From Lachnospiraceae bacterium (GTDB lineage: Bacteria; Bacillota; Clostridia; Lachnospirales; Lachnospiraceae): a DNA stretch of 57,226 nt. Shown piece by piece: positions 34,976 to 51,592 of the stretch (position 1 is the stretch's first letter; each line of letters begins with the position of its first letter). The stretch lies in contig CAADSM010000022.1 in the NCBI GenBank assembly GCA_900751785.1, positions 1 to 57,226 on the forward strand. The letters run 5' to 3'. The notes under the pieces are model-generated. The model did no database searches. It had not been told where the DNA came from and worked only from the letters and a program-made list of their open reading frames with translations. Made by a program: the position numbers and the translations under genes.

Positions 34976-37900
34976 TTAGCTGCGTTTCTTCCTCTGAAGG
35001 ACGATCACTGCTGCTGCCATCGCCATCGCTGCCGCGCTTCCTGCGATCGGGAACATGCTGTCGCCTGTCTTCACCGCTTTGCTTCCCGACGTGGATGTCT
35101 TGCTCGCGTTTGATCCATTGTTCTGGCTTCCGCTGGAATTTGCATTTCCTGTTCCTGACTGGCCGCTGCCGTCTGTGCTTCCATCTGTCGATGCAAGCAT
35201 CTGATCGATCGCTGACTGCAGCTCTTTCTCTGCCGAAGCTACCTCAGCCTCTGTCGCCTGATCATCTTCCAATACGCTCATTGCTCTTGCAAGCGCGCTG
35301 CGGAATACCGCAACAGTCTCTTCATCTGCGCCTTCTGTGTTCAGGCCCTCTGCTGAAGCGATCAGGTCTTCCAGAGCGTCCTTGCTCGGTTTCAGGCGAA
35401 GCTCGCTCATAGCCTTCAGGAGTGCTTTCCAAGCCTGGTCTACCTCATCCTGCATTGCATTGCCGTCTGCCAGCACTGCTTCTGCCGCTGTAAGTGCATC
35501 GTTGAACGCCTGCTGTCCTTCATCCAGATACTGGCTCAGATCCAGTGAGTTCGCCAGGTCGATGACTTTCTGGAGGTCCGTCTTGTCTCCCTGTTTAAAG
35601 CTTAAGTACTGCATTGCCTTGATCAGGTTCTGCCAGCTCTCGTCTACCATATCCTGAGTGACGGACGCATCGCCTGCCTGTACTCTTTCCAGGATATTCT
35701 GCGCCGATGCTTTGGCGTTGTTGAAGATCTCTGCTACAGAATCAAGCACGCCCTCCGTGTCTGCTGTCTCTGAAAGCGCTAATGCATACTCAAGGACTGC
35801 TGTGGAGATCTCTTTTGCGAGCTCCAGCCCGTCGATCGCTTTCTGAAGAACTTCGACTATATTGTCCACTTCTTCCTGAGATGCTTCTGCATTTTCAAAT
35901 ACTGTCTTCGCTGCGTCATATGCCGCCTGGAATGCCTCTGCCGAATCCGGTGTGTAGCTTCCGATCTTGCCTGCATACTCATCCGCCAGTGCGATCATTT
36001 TCTCCAGCTCGCTCTTGTCGACTGCCTTCAGCTCAAGCTGATCCTTCGCCGCGTTCAGGTTGTTCAGCGCCTCGTCGATCTCAGCCTGGAGAGCGTTCTC
36101 GTTGGCAAGCACCTCCGCTGCTGCTGCGATCGCTTCTTCCATCATCTGCCTGCTCTCGTCTGTATAGATACTCAAATCCATCGCTGCTGCCAGGTCATAA
36201 GCCACCTGCAGTTCCGTCTTGTCCGCCGGCTCTGTCGGAGCTTCTGTACCTGTCACACGGATCTCTGTCGCCGACGCATAATCATTTGCCGATTCTACGC
36301 TGAGCGCATCCAGGACTGTCAGCTTCATATATCTCGCCTTCACCGGCTCAAAGTCTACTGTCTTCCAGGATGTAGAGGAATCCCATTCTCCTGTCGCCGC
36401 CTCTGTATACGCCACTCCGTCTGTGCTGACTTCGATCTTGTATTCCGTGATAATGCCGTTCGTGCCCCCCGTCTGACGCGGCAGGTAGCGAAGGCCGTCC
36501 ATCATATATTCCTTGCCGTAATCGATCACGAACCAGTGATCTGCGCGGTTGTGGCCTGCGGACCACTGTGAATGCCACAGCGTCGATGTATCGCCGTCCA
36601 GCGCTTTCTCCGGTCCCTGGCCTGACTGGCTGGATCCGGCTGACGCAGATGCGTTGTCCAGCGGGAGATCATATCCGTCATAGGAAGGATCTACTCCGAT
36701 GTAACCGAAATCTACTTGTGTATCTATAGCGCTGACGGACAGGCCCGCCTCATTTCTCACAGAACCGTTCTCGTCAGAGATGATCTTCGGTCCGCGGTAA
36801 GCGATCTGTCCTTCATCGCCTTCCTGCACAACATATTCAAATACGACTGACTTGTCATTGTTTCCGCCGGATACATAATCTGCGTAACGAGCTTCTCCGT
36901 CCAGCATGAAGCGGAATGTCGGAGCGCCCTCTGCGATCACATTCTGGTCTGTATTTACAGTAAATACATATTTATCTCCCGGAAGTGTAAACAGATGATC
37001 CGTCTCCTTCTCAACCGTATAGGTCACGGATGTGATCGTCGGGCTGACCAGGTTCACTTCACTGGTGATAAAGTCAAGGTTAAATGATGTAAACTTGATC
37101 GTATTTGATTTCTCATATAACAGGCCGATCATATCATCGCCCATGTCTGTCAGACAGGAGTATGCATAATTTCCCGGTGAGAACATCTTGGATTCTGTCC
37201 ACTCGATGCTGAAGCTGTCGTCTGTCTCAGTCACAACTCCGATCCTGAGCGTTCCGTTGTTTCTTCCGGAGCCGCCCGGGTTGGACAGGATCACTCTGTC
37301 TTTTCCGTCCTCTGTCGTGCCGTAGTGGAGCACTGACAGCTGGCAGTAAACCTCTGTCGCCTGTGTGTTGACCGGTGCGCTCCATGTAGCGCCTCCGTCT
37401 GTACTCCTGGACACTGCCACAAGGCCGCTGCCGCCTGTATTTCTCATGAACTGGAGCAGATTGCCGCTGTTCAGCTCGATGATCTGACTCTCTGTGAGCT
37501 GCTGTGAGAAGTTCGGATTCTGGGAATCTCCCATTCCCTCGCCTCTCGCGTCATTCGGAGACATTCCGCGCTGCCATGTCACGCCGCCGTCATCGCTGTA
37601 GATACATGCGGAAGACTGGAAGCCGCCGTTGTTCGTATAGTAGATCGGGAACACGAGACGTCCTGCATGTTCGCCGTTCTGGATCTCAATGCCGAATCCC
37701 GGTCCGGTACCGCAGAACTTCATCCAGTCTTCCTTCACCATGCCGCTGATATTGACCGGATTGCTCCATGTCTCGCCGTTGTCGTCGCTGTATGTCAGCC
37801 ACAGATAGCATGTCTTCAAGACCTGAAGCGGAGCAGAATCATTTCCAGTATTCTGACCGCTGAGATAAATATTTCCTACGTATTCGCCATTGTCATACAG

Positions 37901-39715
37901 ATCACCTTTGTTGTGGTACGCATTCTCTGCAGAACCTTCATCCACTGTGTAATCTGTCTTATTGCCGTCCGCGTCATATACTTCTGTCCCGCGGAGAGTA
38001 TACTTTGCTCCATCTGTATCAGTGAGTTCCAGATACATATTGCCGTCCTCAGCCTCTGCAAATCCATTCCCTGCCTGTGAAATAGAACCGAAGCCTGTAG
38101 ATTCCGGGAACATGTCCACCATCATCCACACACGGCCCGACTCTGTGGCGATCATGACCGGGTCGATCAGGAATGCGGACTGTGTTCCGCTGTCATACGG
38201 CTGTGATTTCAGATCGATCACTGTCGTCAGGTCGCTCCATGTCTGTCCCTGGTCCGTACTCATGCGGACTACTGTATCAATGTTGCCCCAGTCTGACCAG
38301 TGATCGTGTCTCTGATCCGCGCCGGCGATCACAACGCCGTCTGCCGTTGTCACGATGGATGGGATACGGTAGTTAAACGAACCGTAGTCGCCCATATCAA
38401 ATATACCGTACTCTTCCGTCTTGATAACGCCTTCTTCATATTCCGGAATATCCTCCGGCTTCGTATCTCTGTTCAGCTGGCGCACTTCATCAGCATTTAA
38501 TACATAGTCATAAATGCTGACACTGTTGATCGTGCCGCTGAACGGCCATTTATCCGTCTTTGTTCTCTGGATCCCGCCGATGGACACGCTGTCCGCCGTC
38601 CAGGAGCTTCCGGTGAGCACGCCGGCCGCATCCACTGTTCCGACTGCCTCTCCGTCAAAATAGAATGCTGCCTGGGTTCCGCTGAACGAAACCGTAACAG
38701 TATGCCAGTTTGTATTGTTTGCCGCACCGTCCGGAACCGTCACATACTGATGTCCCGAGCCGTCTCTTACCTCGAATCCGATCCTGCCGTTCGACGGATT
38801 CACATAGAACGCTCCATATCCGTTCTCAGCCCCTTTCTCCGACAGGGAGAAAAGTCCGTTCAGCTTGTTCGATAAGTCGTCCAGCTTATACGCGAAGGAA
38901 AACGTTCCCTGAGAAAGTCCTGCGATCGCCGCCGCATCTTCATCCTTGGCAACGATCCCGTCGTTCGTGCCGTCAAATACATTGCGGCCATATGTGATGA
39001 CCGGATCCTCGAGCACCACGCCGCCGTGATCTCTGATGATCTGCTCTTCGGAAGCCACGCCGTTGTAGAGCTTGGCGTTCTTAATGCTTCCCGTATACAG
39101 GTAACTGTTTCCGGAGATCCTGTTCGCCCCGCCGAATGTCACTGACGAAGGCTCCCAGCTTAAGTTCTTAGTAAAATAGGTTTCCGGCTCTGAGACTTCT
39201 TTCACCATCTCCTGGTCAAAATACAGCTTGTAGCCGACGCCTTCATCAATGACGAACGTCGCCGTATGCCATTCATTGTCGTTCAGAGTTCCTACGTTTA
39301 CGGTGTAGCCCTTTGTCATATTCGTTGAAGCGTCTCTGATCTCAACGCCCAGCGTGTTCCCGCTGTTGACATAAAGGGTGATGTAGCTGTTCGTATGTAC
39401 GGTAGAGTTGACCGCCGCCAGCGCCATAAGCGCCGAGCTCTCCGTCTTAAAGCTCACAGTGATAGTCGCGCTTCCGAGATCCTTGATAAATTCCACATCC
39501 TCATCCGGGATCGCGTATCTTGATGCCGCGCTGCCGTCATACGTACGCTCTTCTTCCAAATAGGTCCTGCTCTCGGCTTCTTCCGCAGTCTCGTCTGCCT
39601 GCGCGGTCACTTCCGCCGCACCGGAGATTCCGGGTTCCTCGGCGAATGCCACAAGTCCGCTCTGGCAGACCATTGCAGCCGCAAGAAGAAGCGCTAATAA
39701 TTTTTTCTTTTTCAT
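34976..39715 (-). CDS. Cell-surface GH33 sialidase
   Basis: A 1,579-aa secreted exo-sialidase that should uncap mucin by releasing sialic acid. Order: signal peptide (1-25), two LamG/CBM40-like modules (about 60-228 and 240-412), the six-bladed GH33 propeller (about 430-905) with the FRIP-type motif as YRIPS (Arg450) and Asp boxes STDQGQTW, SDDNGETW, SDDGGVTW and STDGGATW, a CBM32-like F5/8C domain (about 1025-1165), a run of at least five FIVAR-like units, and sorting signal AVKTGD with QRKKRS tail. The motif ADQRHDHWSDWGNID resembles the corresponding region of the R. gnavus intramolecular trans-sialidase, so release of 2,7-anhydro-Neu5Ac is possible but unproven. The two-box operator is absent; a plain promoter is predicted at 39838-39866. 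Confidence 0.94.
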   Translation of the reverse strand: MKKKKLLALLLAAAMVCQSGLVAFAEEPGISGAAEVTAQADETAEEAESRTYLEEERTYDGSAASRYAIPDEDVEFIKDLGSATITVSFKTESSALMALAAVNSTVHTNSYITLYVNSGNTLGVEIRDASTNMTKGYTVNVGTLNDNEWHTATFVIDEGVGYKLYFDQEMVKEVSEPETYFTKNLSWEPSSVTFGGANRISGNSYLYTGSIKNAKLYNGVASEEQIIRDHGGVVLEDPVITYGRNVFDGTNDGIVAKDEDAAAIAGLSQGTFSFAYKLDDLSNKLNGLFSLSEKGAENGYGAFYVNPSNGRIGFEVRDGSGHQYVTVPDGAANNTNWHTVTVSFSGTQAAFYFDGEAVGTVDAAGVLTGSSWTADSVSIGGIQRTKTDKWPFSGTINSVSIYDYVLNADEVRQLNRDTKPEDIPEYEEGVIKTEEYGIFDMGDYGSFNYRIPSIVTTADGVVIAGADQRHDHWSDWGNIDTVVRMSTDQGQTWSDLTTVIDLKSQPYDSGTQSAFLIDPVMIATESGRVWMMVDMFPESTGFGSISQAGNGFAEAEDGNMYLELTDTDGAKYTLRGTEVYDADGNKTDYTVDEGSAENAYHNKGDLYDNGEYVGNIYLSGQNTGNDSAPLQVLKTCYLWLTYSDDNGETWSNPVNISGMVKEDWMKFCGTGPGFGIEIQNGEHAGRLVFPIYYTNNGGFQSSACIYSDDGGVTWQRGMSPNDARGEGMGDSQNPNFSQQLTESQIIELNSGNLLQFMRNTGGSGLVAVSRSTDGGATWSAPVNTQATEVYCQLSVLHYGTTEDGKDRVILSNPGGSGRNNGTLRIGVVTETDDSFSIEWTESKMFSPGNYAYSCLTDMGDDMIGLLYEKSNTIKFTSFNLDFITSEVNLVSPTITSVTYTVEKETDHLFTLPGDKYVFTVNTDQNVIAEGAPTFRFMLDGEARYADYVSGGNNDKSVVFEYVVQEGDEGQIAYRGPKIISDENGSVRNEAGLSVSAIDTQVDFGYIGVDPSYDGYDLPLDNASASAGSSQSGQGPEKALDGDTSTLWHSQWSAGHNRADHWFVIDYGKEYMMDGLRYLPRQTGGTNGIITEYKIEVSTDGVAYTEAATGEWDSSTSWKTVDFEPVKARYMKLTVLDALSVESANDYASATEIRVTGTEAPTEPADKTELQVAYDLAAAMDLSIYTDESRQMMEEAIAAAAEVLANENALQAEIDEALNNLNAAKDQLELKAVDKSELEKMIALADEYAGKIGSYTPDSAEAFQAAYDAAKTVFENAEASQEEVDNIVEVLQKAIDGLELAKEISTAVLEYALALSETADTEGVLDSVAEIFNNAKASAQNILERVQAGDASVTQDMVDESWQNLIKAMQYLSFKQGDKTDLQKVIDLANSLDLSQYLDEGQQAFNDALTAAEAVLADGNAMQDEVDQAWKALLKAMSELRLKPSKDALEDLIASAEGLNTEGADEETVAVFRSALARAMSVLEDDQATEAEVASAEKELQSAIDQMLASTDGSTDGSGQSGTGNANSSGSQNNGSNASKTSTSGSKAVKTGDSMFPIAGSAAAMAMAAAVIVLQRKKRS

Positions 39716-39837
39716 AGGCCTTTTCCTTTCTTTTTTCTGCTTCCGCCGGTGTGATGAGCAGTATTTTTCACAAAATACAGGCCCGCAGGACTATGAAGCT
39801 CGTCCTCTCCGCACAGGCTCAGCGCATTATTAACTTA

Positions 39838-39866
39838 ATTATCTCAATTTTTTCTATTTCTTACAA
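39838..39866 (-). promoter_or_regulatory. Probable sialidase promoter
   Basis: Minus strand: TTGTAA (39866-39861), 17-bp spacer, GATAAT (39843-39838), giving a leader of about 115 bases. The rest of the 338-bp gap 39716-40053 holds only the LacZ-gene terminator at 39977-40022 and AT-rich DNA; no gene is seen. Confidence 0.5.
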
Positions 39867-39976
39867 GGGAAATCCAGATCCGTTTTTATTCTTATGTATT
39901 TTGCATAATTTATTTCGATATCCTCTTCCCTATGGTACTCTGATTTGTAAATTTTTCCCATATGATCGAAAAAAGA

Positions 39977-40022
39977 GTACCCGCCCCGGGATAGTTTAAA
40001 AACTATGCCGGAGCAGGTACCC
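39977..40022 (-). terminator. Terminator after the LacZ-type gene
   Basis: A long imperfect stem (GGTACCTGCTCCGGCATAGTTT against AAACTATCCCGGGGCGGGTAC in part) ends on the minus strand in TCTTTTTTCG, about 30 bases past the stop. Confidence 0.8.
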
Positions 40023-40053
40023 TTCCTATTTACTTCTTATGCCGTCAGCCCGC

Positions 40054-47163
<7,110 letters not shown>

Positions 47164-47257
47164 TTAAATAGCGAATAGTGATATTTCACAATTATCTCCC
47201 TTATTTTTTCTTATTTTTATCATATATGTCTATTATCTTTTACAAAATGTACAAAAA

Positions 47258-47302
47258 AAGAAAGAGGCTTCGTTATTTCTCAATAAGAAAGTCTCTTTCT
47301 CT
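47258..47302 (-). terminator. Terminator after metK
   Basis: AAGAAAGAGGCTT pairs with AAGTCTCTTTCT-like sequence (one G-U, small bulge) and ends on the minus strand in TTTTTTT. The rest of the 283-bp gap is the AT-rich leader of the LacZ-type gene, with a weak -10 TATAGT near 47141-47146. Confidence 0.7.
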
Positions 47303-47359
47303 TCATATTATTATATCATCTCGCTATATTGAAACAGCCTGGGAATCTGCTCCACCGGC

Positions 47360-48547
47360 TTACAGGTATTTTTTCAGCGCCTCTGCCTTATCCAGCTTCT
47401 CCCACGGAAGATCCAGGTCATTGCGGCCGAAATGTCCGTACGCAGCCGTCTGCTTGTAGATCGGGCGTCTGAGGTCAAGCATCTTTATGATTCCCGCCGG
47501 GCGGAAATCAAAGTTCTCGCGGAGGATCTCAACCAGCTTTGTATCTGACACCTTTCCCGTGCCGAACGTCTCCACAGCGATGGAGGTCGGCTGAGCCACG
47601 CCGATGGCGTAGGAGAGCTGGATCTCACACTTCTTCGCAAGACCTGCCGCCACGATATTTTTCGCCGCATAGCGCGCCGCATAGGCTGCGGAACGGTCTA
47701 CCTTGGTGCAGTCCTTTCCGGAAAATGCGCCGCCGCCGTGACGTGCCACTCCGCCGTAGCTGTCCACGATGATCTTGCGTCCTGTCAGGCCGCTGTCGCC
47801 GTGAGGTCCGCCGATGACAAAGCGTCCCGTCGGATTGACGAAGAACTTCGTCTCATCATCCACCATCTCTGCCGGAATGATCTCGTCGAACACGTATTTT
47901 TTGATATCCTCATGGATCTGCTCCTGAGACACATCCGGATCGTGCTGGGTCGACAGTACGACCGCCTCCAGACGCTTCGGCGTCCCGTCCTCATTATATT
48001 CTACCGTTACCTGTGTCTTTCCGTCCGGACGGAGGTAAGGCAGTGTACCGTCTTTTCTCACTTTCGCGAGCTGACGAGCCAGCTTATGCGCCATCGCGAT
48101 CGGATACGGCATATACTCATCTGTCTCATCAGAAGCATATCCGAACATCATTCCCTGGTCTCCTGCTCCGATCGCCTCGATATCGTCATCAGACATCTTG
48201 TTCTCCTTCGCCTCCAGCGCCTTGTCAACGCCCATGGCAATATCTGCAGACTGCTCATCGATCGTAGTGATCACGCCGCATGTATCTGCATCGAATCCAA
48301 ATTTTCCTCTCGTATATCCGATCTCGCGTACAGTGTCGCGCACGATCTTCGGAATGTCAACATATGCCTTTGTCGTGATCTCTCCCATGACCATGACCAT
48401 TCCTGTCGTACAGCATGTCTCACATGCCACACGGCTCATCGGATCCTGCTCCATCAGGGCGTCCAGGATAGCATCCGAGATCTGGTCGCACAGCTTGTCC
48501 GGATGGCCTTCTGTAACTGATTCGGATGTAAATAAGATTTTTTCCAT
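47360..48547 (-). CDS. metK: S-adenosylmethionine synthetase
   Basis: A 395-aa cytosolic enzyme of normal family length that makes S-adenosylmethionine from methionine and ATP. Signatures [16 protein letters not shown] at the N-terminus, [12 protein letters not shown] and the P-loop-like GGGAFSGKD are all present, as are the metal and phosphate residues they contain. I chose ATG 48547 (MEKILFTSE) behind AAAGGAG; the frame continues upstream only through the riboswitch terminator. Expression is under a SAM-I riboswitch, so the product represses its own message. Confidence 0.98.
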   Translation of the reverse strand: MEKILFTSESVTEGHPDKLCDQISDAILDALMEQDPMSRVACETCCTTGMVMVMGEITTKAYVDIPKIVRDTVREIGYTRGKFGFDADTCGVITTIDEQSADIAMGVDKALEAKENKMSDDDIEAIGAGDQGMMFGYASDETDEYMPYPIAMAHKLARQLAKVRKDGTLPYLRPDGKTQVTVEYNEDGTPKRLEAVVLSTQHDPDVSQEQIHEDIKKYVFDEIIPAEMVDDETKFFVNPTGRFVIGGPHGDSGLTGRKIIVDSYGGVARHGGGAFSGKDCTKVDRSAAYAARYAAKNIVAAGLAKKCEIQLSYAIGVAQPTSIAVETFGTGKVSDTKLVEILRENFDFRPAGIIKMLDLRRPIYKQTAAYGHFGRNDLDLPWEKLDKAEALKKYL

Positions 48548-48614
48548 TTTGACTCCTTTCTTCACTTTCTCTCTGCGGGACTGTTTCCGCGCTCTCAGGC
48601 AGATCCCCGGAAAC

Positions 48615-48640
48615 GAAAACAGCCCGCAAAAGCGGACTGT
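48615..48640 (-). terminator. Riboswitch terminator of metK
   Basis: ACAGTCCGC/GCGGGCTGT around a TTTT loop (one G-U), followed on the minus strand by TTTTCG. It lies directly after the SAM-I aptamer and about 70 bases before the metK start, the normal expression platform. Confidence 0.88.
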
Positions 48641-48659
48641 CAATCTATCATAACAATCC

Positions 48660-48760
48660 TCTTATTGTTCGATTGCTCGCTCAGGTTGGCACCTTCCTTT
48701 GAAATAAGGGGTTGCCGCAGCTTCACAGATCCTTTGTATCTCCACTGCTCTGAATAAGAG
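48660..48760 (-). ncRNA. SAM-I (S-box) riboswitch
   Basis: The minus strand begins CTCTTATTCAGAGCAGTGGAG, closes with CAATAAG, and has the S-box core CTGCGGCAACC followed by AAGGTGCCAACCTG. These conserved pieces are in the right order and spacing for a SAM-I aptamer. With SAM bound, the terminator at 48615-48640 should form and stop metK transcription. Confidence 0.95.
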
Positions 48761-48834
48761 AAAGTATACTCTATGAATTTTTTCTGTACCAGTTAAATAC
48801 ATTACAACGATAAGCGTTAAATGTCAATACTGTA

Positions 48835-50127
48835 TCAGCCTGTTTTTAATTTGAATTTCTGGATCTCCTTCTCGCTGGAAACCTTCTCGATCATGCCGCC
48901 AAGGCTCCTGAGCTTCTCTTCGAAGCGCTCGTAGCCGCGCTGGATATACACAATATCATCCACGATCGTGATCCCGTCAGCCGCAAGTCCCGCGATACAC
49001 AGGGCCGCGCCCGCGCGAAGATCCGGTGCGCTCACTCTCGCCCCGGAGAATTTCTCGACGCCCTCGATCGTAGCGGAATTGCCCTCCACCTTGATCACTG
49101 CTCCCATGCGTGCGAGTTCATCCAGATATTTAAAACGATTCTCGAAAATGCTCTCTGTAATCGTGCTCGTGCCTCTTGCCAGTGCAAGCACGACTCCGAT
49201 CTGCGGCTGCATATCTGTCGGATATCCCGGATACGGAAGGGTCTTCACCTGTGTGCTTCTCAGGCGTCCCTTCGCCACCACGCGGACAGCGTCGTCAAAC
49301 TCCTCTACCTCGCAGCCGATATCCACCAGCTTTGAGATCGTCGCATCAAGATGCTTCGGTATTACATTGAGGACTGTAACGTCGCCTTTTGTCGCTGCCG
49401 CAGCAAACATGAAGGTTCCGGCCTCGATCTGGTCCGGAATGATCGAATACTCTGACCTGTGGAGCGATCTCACGCCTCTGATCTTGATCACGTCGGTCCC
49501 GGCGCCTCTGATGTTCGCTCCCATACTGTTGAGAAAGTTCGCAACATCGACGACATGCGGCTCCTTCGCCACATTTTCCATGATCGTGAGTCCTTCCGCC
49601 ATGGCCGCCGCCATCATGACATTGATCGTCGCGCCGACAGACACAACGTCAAAATACAGGTGTGTCCCGCGAAGCCGGTCCGCCTCCGCCACGATCTTGC
49701 CGTGCTCGATATCCACGTCTGCTCCAAGCGCCCTGAATCCCTTCAGATGCTGATCGATCGGCCTGCTGCCGATGTTGCACCCGCCCGGGAGCGCTACCTC
49801 TGCCTTCTTGTACTTTCCGAGAAGTGCTCCCAGAAGGTAATAGGAGGCTCTGATCTTCTTGATATAATCATATTCAATATTAAAATCACCGATCGTACTG
49901 CCGTTGATCTTCACTGTGTGCCTGTCTAACCTCTGGACCATGGCACCGATGCCGCTGATCGCTTCCAGCATGACATTCACATCATTTACGTCCGGCAGAT
50001 TCTCGATCAGGACCGTCTCGTCCGTCATGATCGCTGCTGCCAGGATTGCAAGTGCCGCATTCTTGGCGCCGCCGATCTCTACTTCCCCTACCAGCGGATT
50101 CCCGCCTTTAATTATATATTGCTCCAT
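48835..50127 (-). CDS. murA: UDP-N-acetylglucosamine 1-carboxyvinyltransferase
   Basis: A 430-aa cytosolic enzyme that transfers enolpyruvate from PEP to UDP-GlcNAc, the first committed step of peptidoglycan synthesis. Lys22 (GGAKNAAL) and the catalytic Cys117 in LPGGCNIGSRPIDQH are present; the cysteine form is the one blocked by fosfomycin. Length and closing residues are normal for the family. The ATG follows GAGGTGC. Its own promoter lies at 50186-50213. Confidence 0.96.
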   Translation of the reverse strand: MEQYIIKGGNPLVGEVEIGGAKNAALAILAAAIMTDETVLIENLPDVNDVNVMLEAISGIGAMVQRLDRHTVKINGSTIGDFNIEYDYIKKIRASYYLLGALLGKYKKAEVALPGGCNIGSRPIDQHLKGFRALGADVDIEHGKIVAEADRLRGTHLYFDVVSVGATINVMMAAAMAEGLTIMENVAKEPHVVDVANFLNSMGANIRGAGTDVIKIRGVRSLHRSEYSIIPDQIEAGTFMFAAAATKGDVTVLNVIPKHLDATISKLVDIGCEVEEFDDAVRVVAKGRLRSTQVKTLPYPGYPTDMQPQIGVVLALARGTSTITESIFENRFKYLDELARMGAVIKVEGNSATIEGVEKFSGARVSAPDLRAGAALCIAGLAADGITIVDDIVYIQRGYERFEEKLRSLGGMIEKVSSEKEIQKFKLKTG

Positions 50128-50185
50128 TTCGCACCTCGACTATACGATATAATTCTCTGCTCCGTACTGTTTCGTGTCCGCGGTT

Positions 50186-50213
50186 ATTATACCATAAAAA
50201 GCTGAATTGTAAA
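50186..50213 (-). promoter_or_regulatory. murA promoter
   Basis: Minus strand: -35 TTTACA (50213-50208), 16-bp spacer ending TGG, -10 TATAAT (50191-50186). The consensus -10 and the extended TG make this the strongest sigma-A promoter seen in the housekeeping part. Confidence 0.75.
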
Positions 50214-50276
50214 ATTCTTTTTTCTACGCGCCCCTAATACTCCCCGGTCAAATGACTATACTAGTCCCCGACACTT

Positions 50277-50798
50277 TCATTTGTCAAGTCTTTTTTTATA
50301 GCGCTCTACCGCATTGATCACATTTTCAATGGTCTCTTCAATGCGGCATCCGTCCTCGCAGACCGTGATATCCGCGTATTTTTCAAAATAGGGGACCCTC
50401 TCGTTGTAAAGATCTCTCAGAGACTGTCCCTCCCTGAGCACGACTCCCCTTTTCTTCGGATTACGGATCCTCCTTTTTATTGTCTGATAAGACGCCTTTA
50501 AATATACAATGGTTCCGATTTCTTTGTAATGCCGCATCGCCTCTTCGCAGTATACAACGCTTCCGCCGGGGGAGATCACAGAATTTTCTGCCTCCACTTC
50601 TGCGTTCACCTGATTCTCGATCTTAAGGAATCCTTCTTCTCCGACTTCAGCTATGATCTCGCGCAGCAGCTTCTTCTCCTGTTCCTGGATCAGCAGGTCG
50701 GCATCGACAAACCGCATTCCCAGACGCTTTGCAACCACAATGCCCACTGTGCTTTTTCCCACTGCCGGCATTCCTATAAAAATTAGATTATCTTTCAT
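50277..50798 (-). CDS. Shikimate-kinase-like P-loop kinase with altered substrate site
   Basis: A 173-aa cytosolic kinase of the shikimate kinase fold. The Walker A GMPAVGKST (Lys15), Asp32 and Asp34 (FVDADLL) and the closing ERVPYFEKYADITV stretch fit AroK. However, residue 58, the usual shikimate-binding arginine in the GFR-E motif, is Leu (GFLKIE), and the GGG motif reads GGS (78-80). Annotated as shikimate kinase by general likeness; the real substrate may differ. Similar GGSVVY-type proteins are, as far as I recall, widespread in Lachnospiraceae. It is transcribed toward murA but murA has its own promoter. Confidence 0.75.
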   Translation of the reverse strand: MKDNLIFIGMPAVGKSTVGIVVAKRLGMRFVDADLLIQEQEKKLLREIIAEVGEEGFLKIENQVNAEVEAENSVISPGGSVVYCEEAMRHYKEIGTIVYLKASYQTIKRRIRNPKKRGVVLREGQSLRDLYNERVPYFEKYADITVCEDGCRIEETIENVINAVERYKKRLDK

Positions 50799-50923
50799 AT
50801 GTACTTTTCCTTTTCATAAAATGGCCATTCCTGTCATGCGGAGAAAAAATTTCTCCGTATGGGCAGCAGCTCAGCCATGCAGTGAGGGATGAACTGCTGC
50901 CTGTATGACACACGACTGTCCTG

Positions 50924-50989
50924 GTTACTGTTCACATCTAACCGCCGCCCGCATGCACACTCGTCGCGCTGGCGCGCTGCAGTTCTGCA
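50924..50989 (+). repeat. Fragment of the MITE left end
   Basis: About 66 bases are roughly 90 percent identical to the left end of the MITE at 31228-31293, including GTTACTGTTCACAT and CTCGTCGCGCTGGCGCGCT. No matching right end or target duplication follows, so this is a truncated or decayed copy. The rest of 50820-51011 shows nothing. Confidence 0.75.
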
Positions 50990-51011
50990 TATTATATCAT
51001 GTTTCGCCTGA

Positions 51012-51455
51012 TTAGTAAAATCTCCTTCTCCTGCGCCGCCTGTCGCTCCTGCGCTTATAGAGCTCCTGATAGAGCATCACTTCCACAAGATCACGCAGCC
51101 AGCGCTCTCCGCGCCCGTGCTTCTCCCTCCGCTCACCGGCCGGCGCATCATCCTTTGCCTGCGCTTCCGCCGCCTCGTCGTATCCGCTTCCATAGAGAAT
51201 TTTCTCATTTTTTCTTATATTTTCACAGATCCTGCTGCACATCAGGCGGAGCTGCAGCTTATCCGGATACTCATCATACATCATACTGTTCTCGCACTCC
51301 ATGCGGTCGCACTCTTCCTCCACATAGGGGAGGAGCCGTTTCGGCACATCCGGATACATGCTCTTCAGATACTCAAGATCCATCCTCTCCACTCTCTCGT
51401 CATCATATGCAAGCGGCATCGGATATGCCATATAATAAGGCAGTTTCTGGTTCAT
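51012..51455 (-). CDS. Conserved-looking hypothetical protein, 147 aa
   Basis: I do not recognise the family. The protein starts MNQKLPYYMAYPMPL, has a Tyr/Met/Pro-rich N-terminus, a helical acidic middle with four cysteines or near-cysteine positions (EEECDRMEC, LMCSRICENI), and a strongly basic tail (RRSDRRRRRRRFY). No signal peptide or membrane span is seen. The start has GGGAGTG upstream. It lies alone between the shikimate-kinase-like gene and the FHA gene, on the same strand. The basic end could bind nucleic acid or acidic membrane lipid; that is a guess. Confidence 0.7.
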   Translation of the reverse strand: MNQKLPYYMAYPMPLAYDDERVERMDLEYLKSMYPDVPKRLLPYVEEECDRMECENSMMYDEYPDKLQLRLMCSRICENIRKNEKILYGSGYDEAAEAQAKDDAPAGERREKHGRGERWLRDLVEVMLYQELYKRRSDRRRRRRRFY

Positions 51456-51592
51456 GCTCTTTCACTCCCAAGCAGACAATTATACTGGTAATATATGCTC
51501 CGGATGGCAGGAATGTGAGAGGCTCCCGCACACAGGACATGCGCGGGAGCCTCCAATCTCCTTCAGGAGCATGCTCTCGCTCCTGCCTTTCT

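Noticed and set aside
50924..50989. GC-rich palindromic stretch as a terminator for the gene at 51012
   Set aside because: It lacks a T tract and matches the MITE end at 31228, which explains it better.
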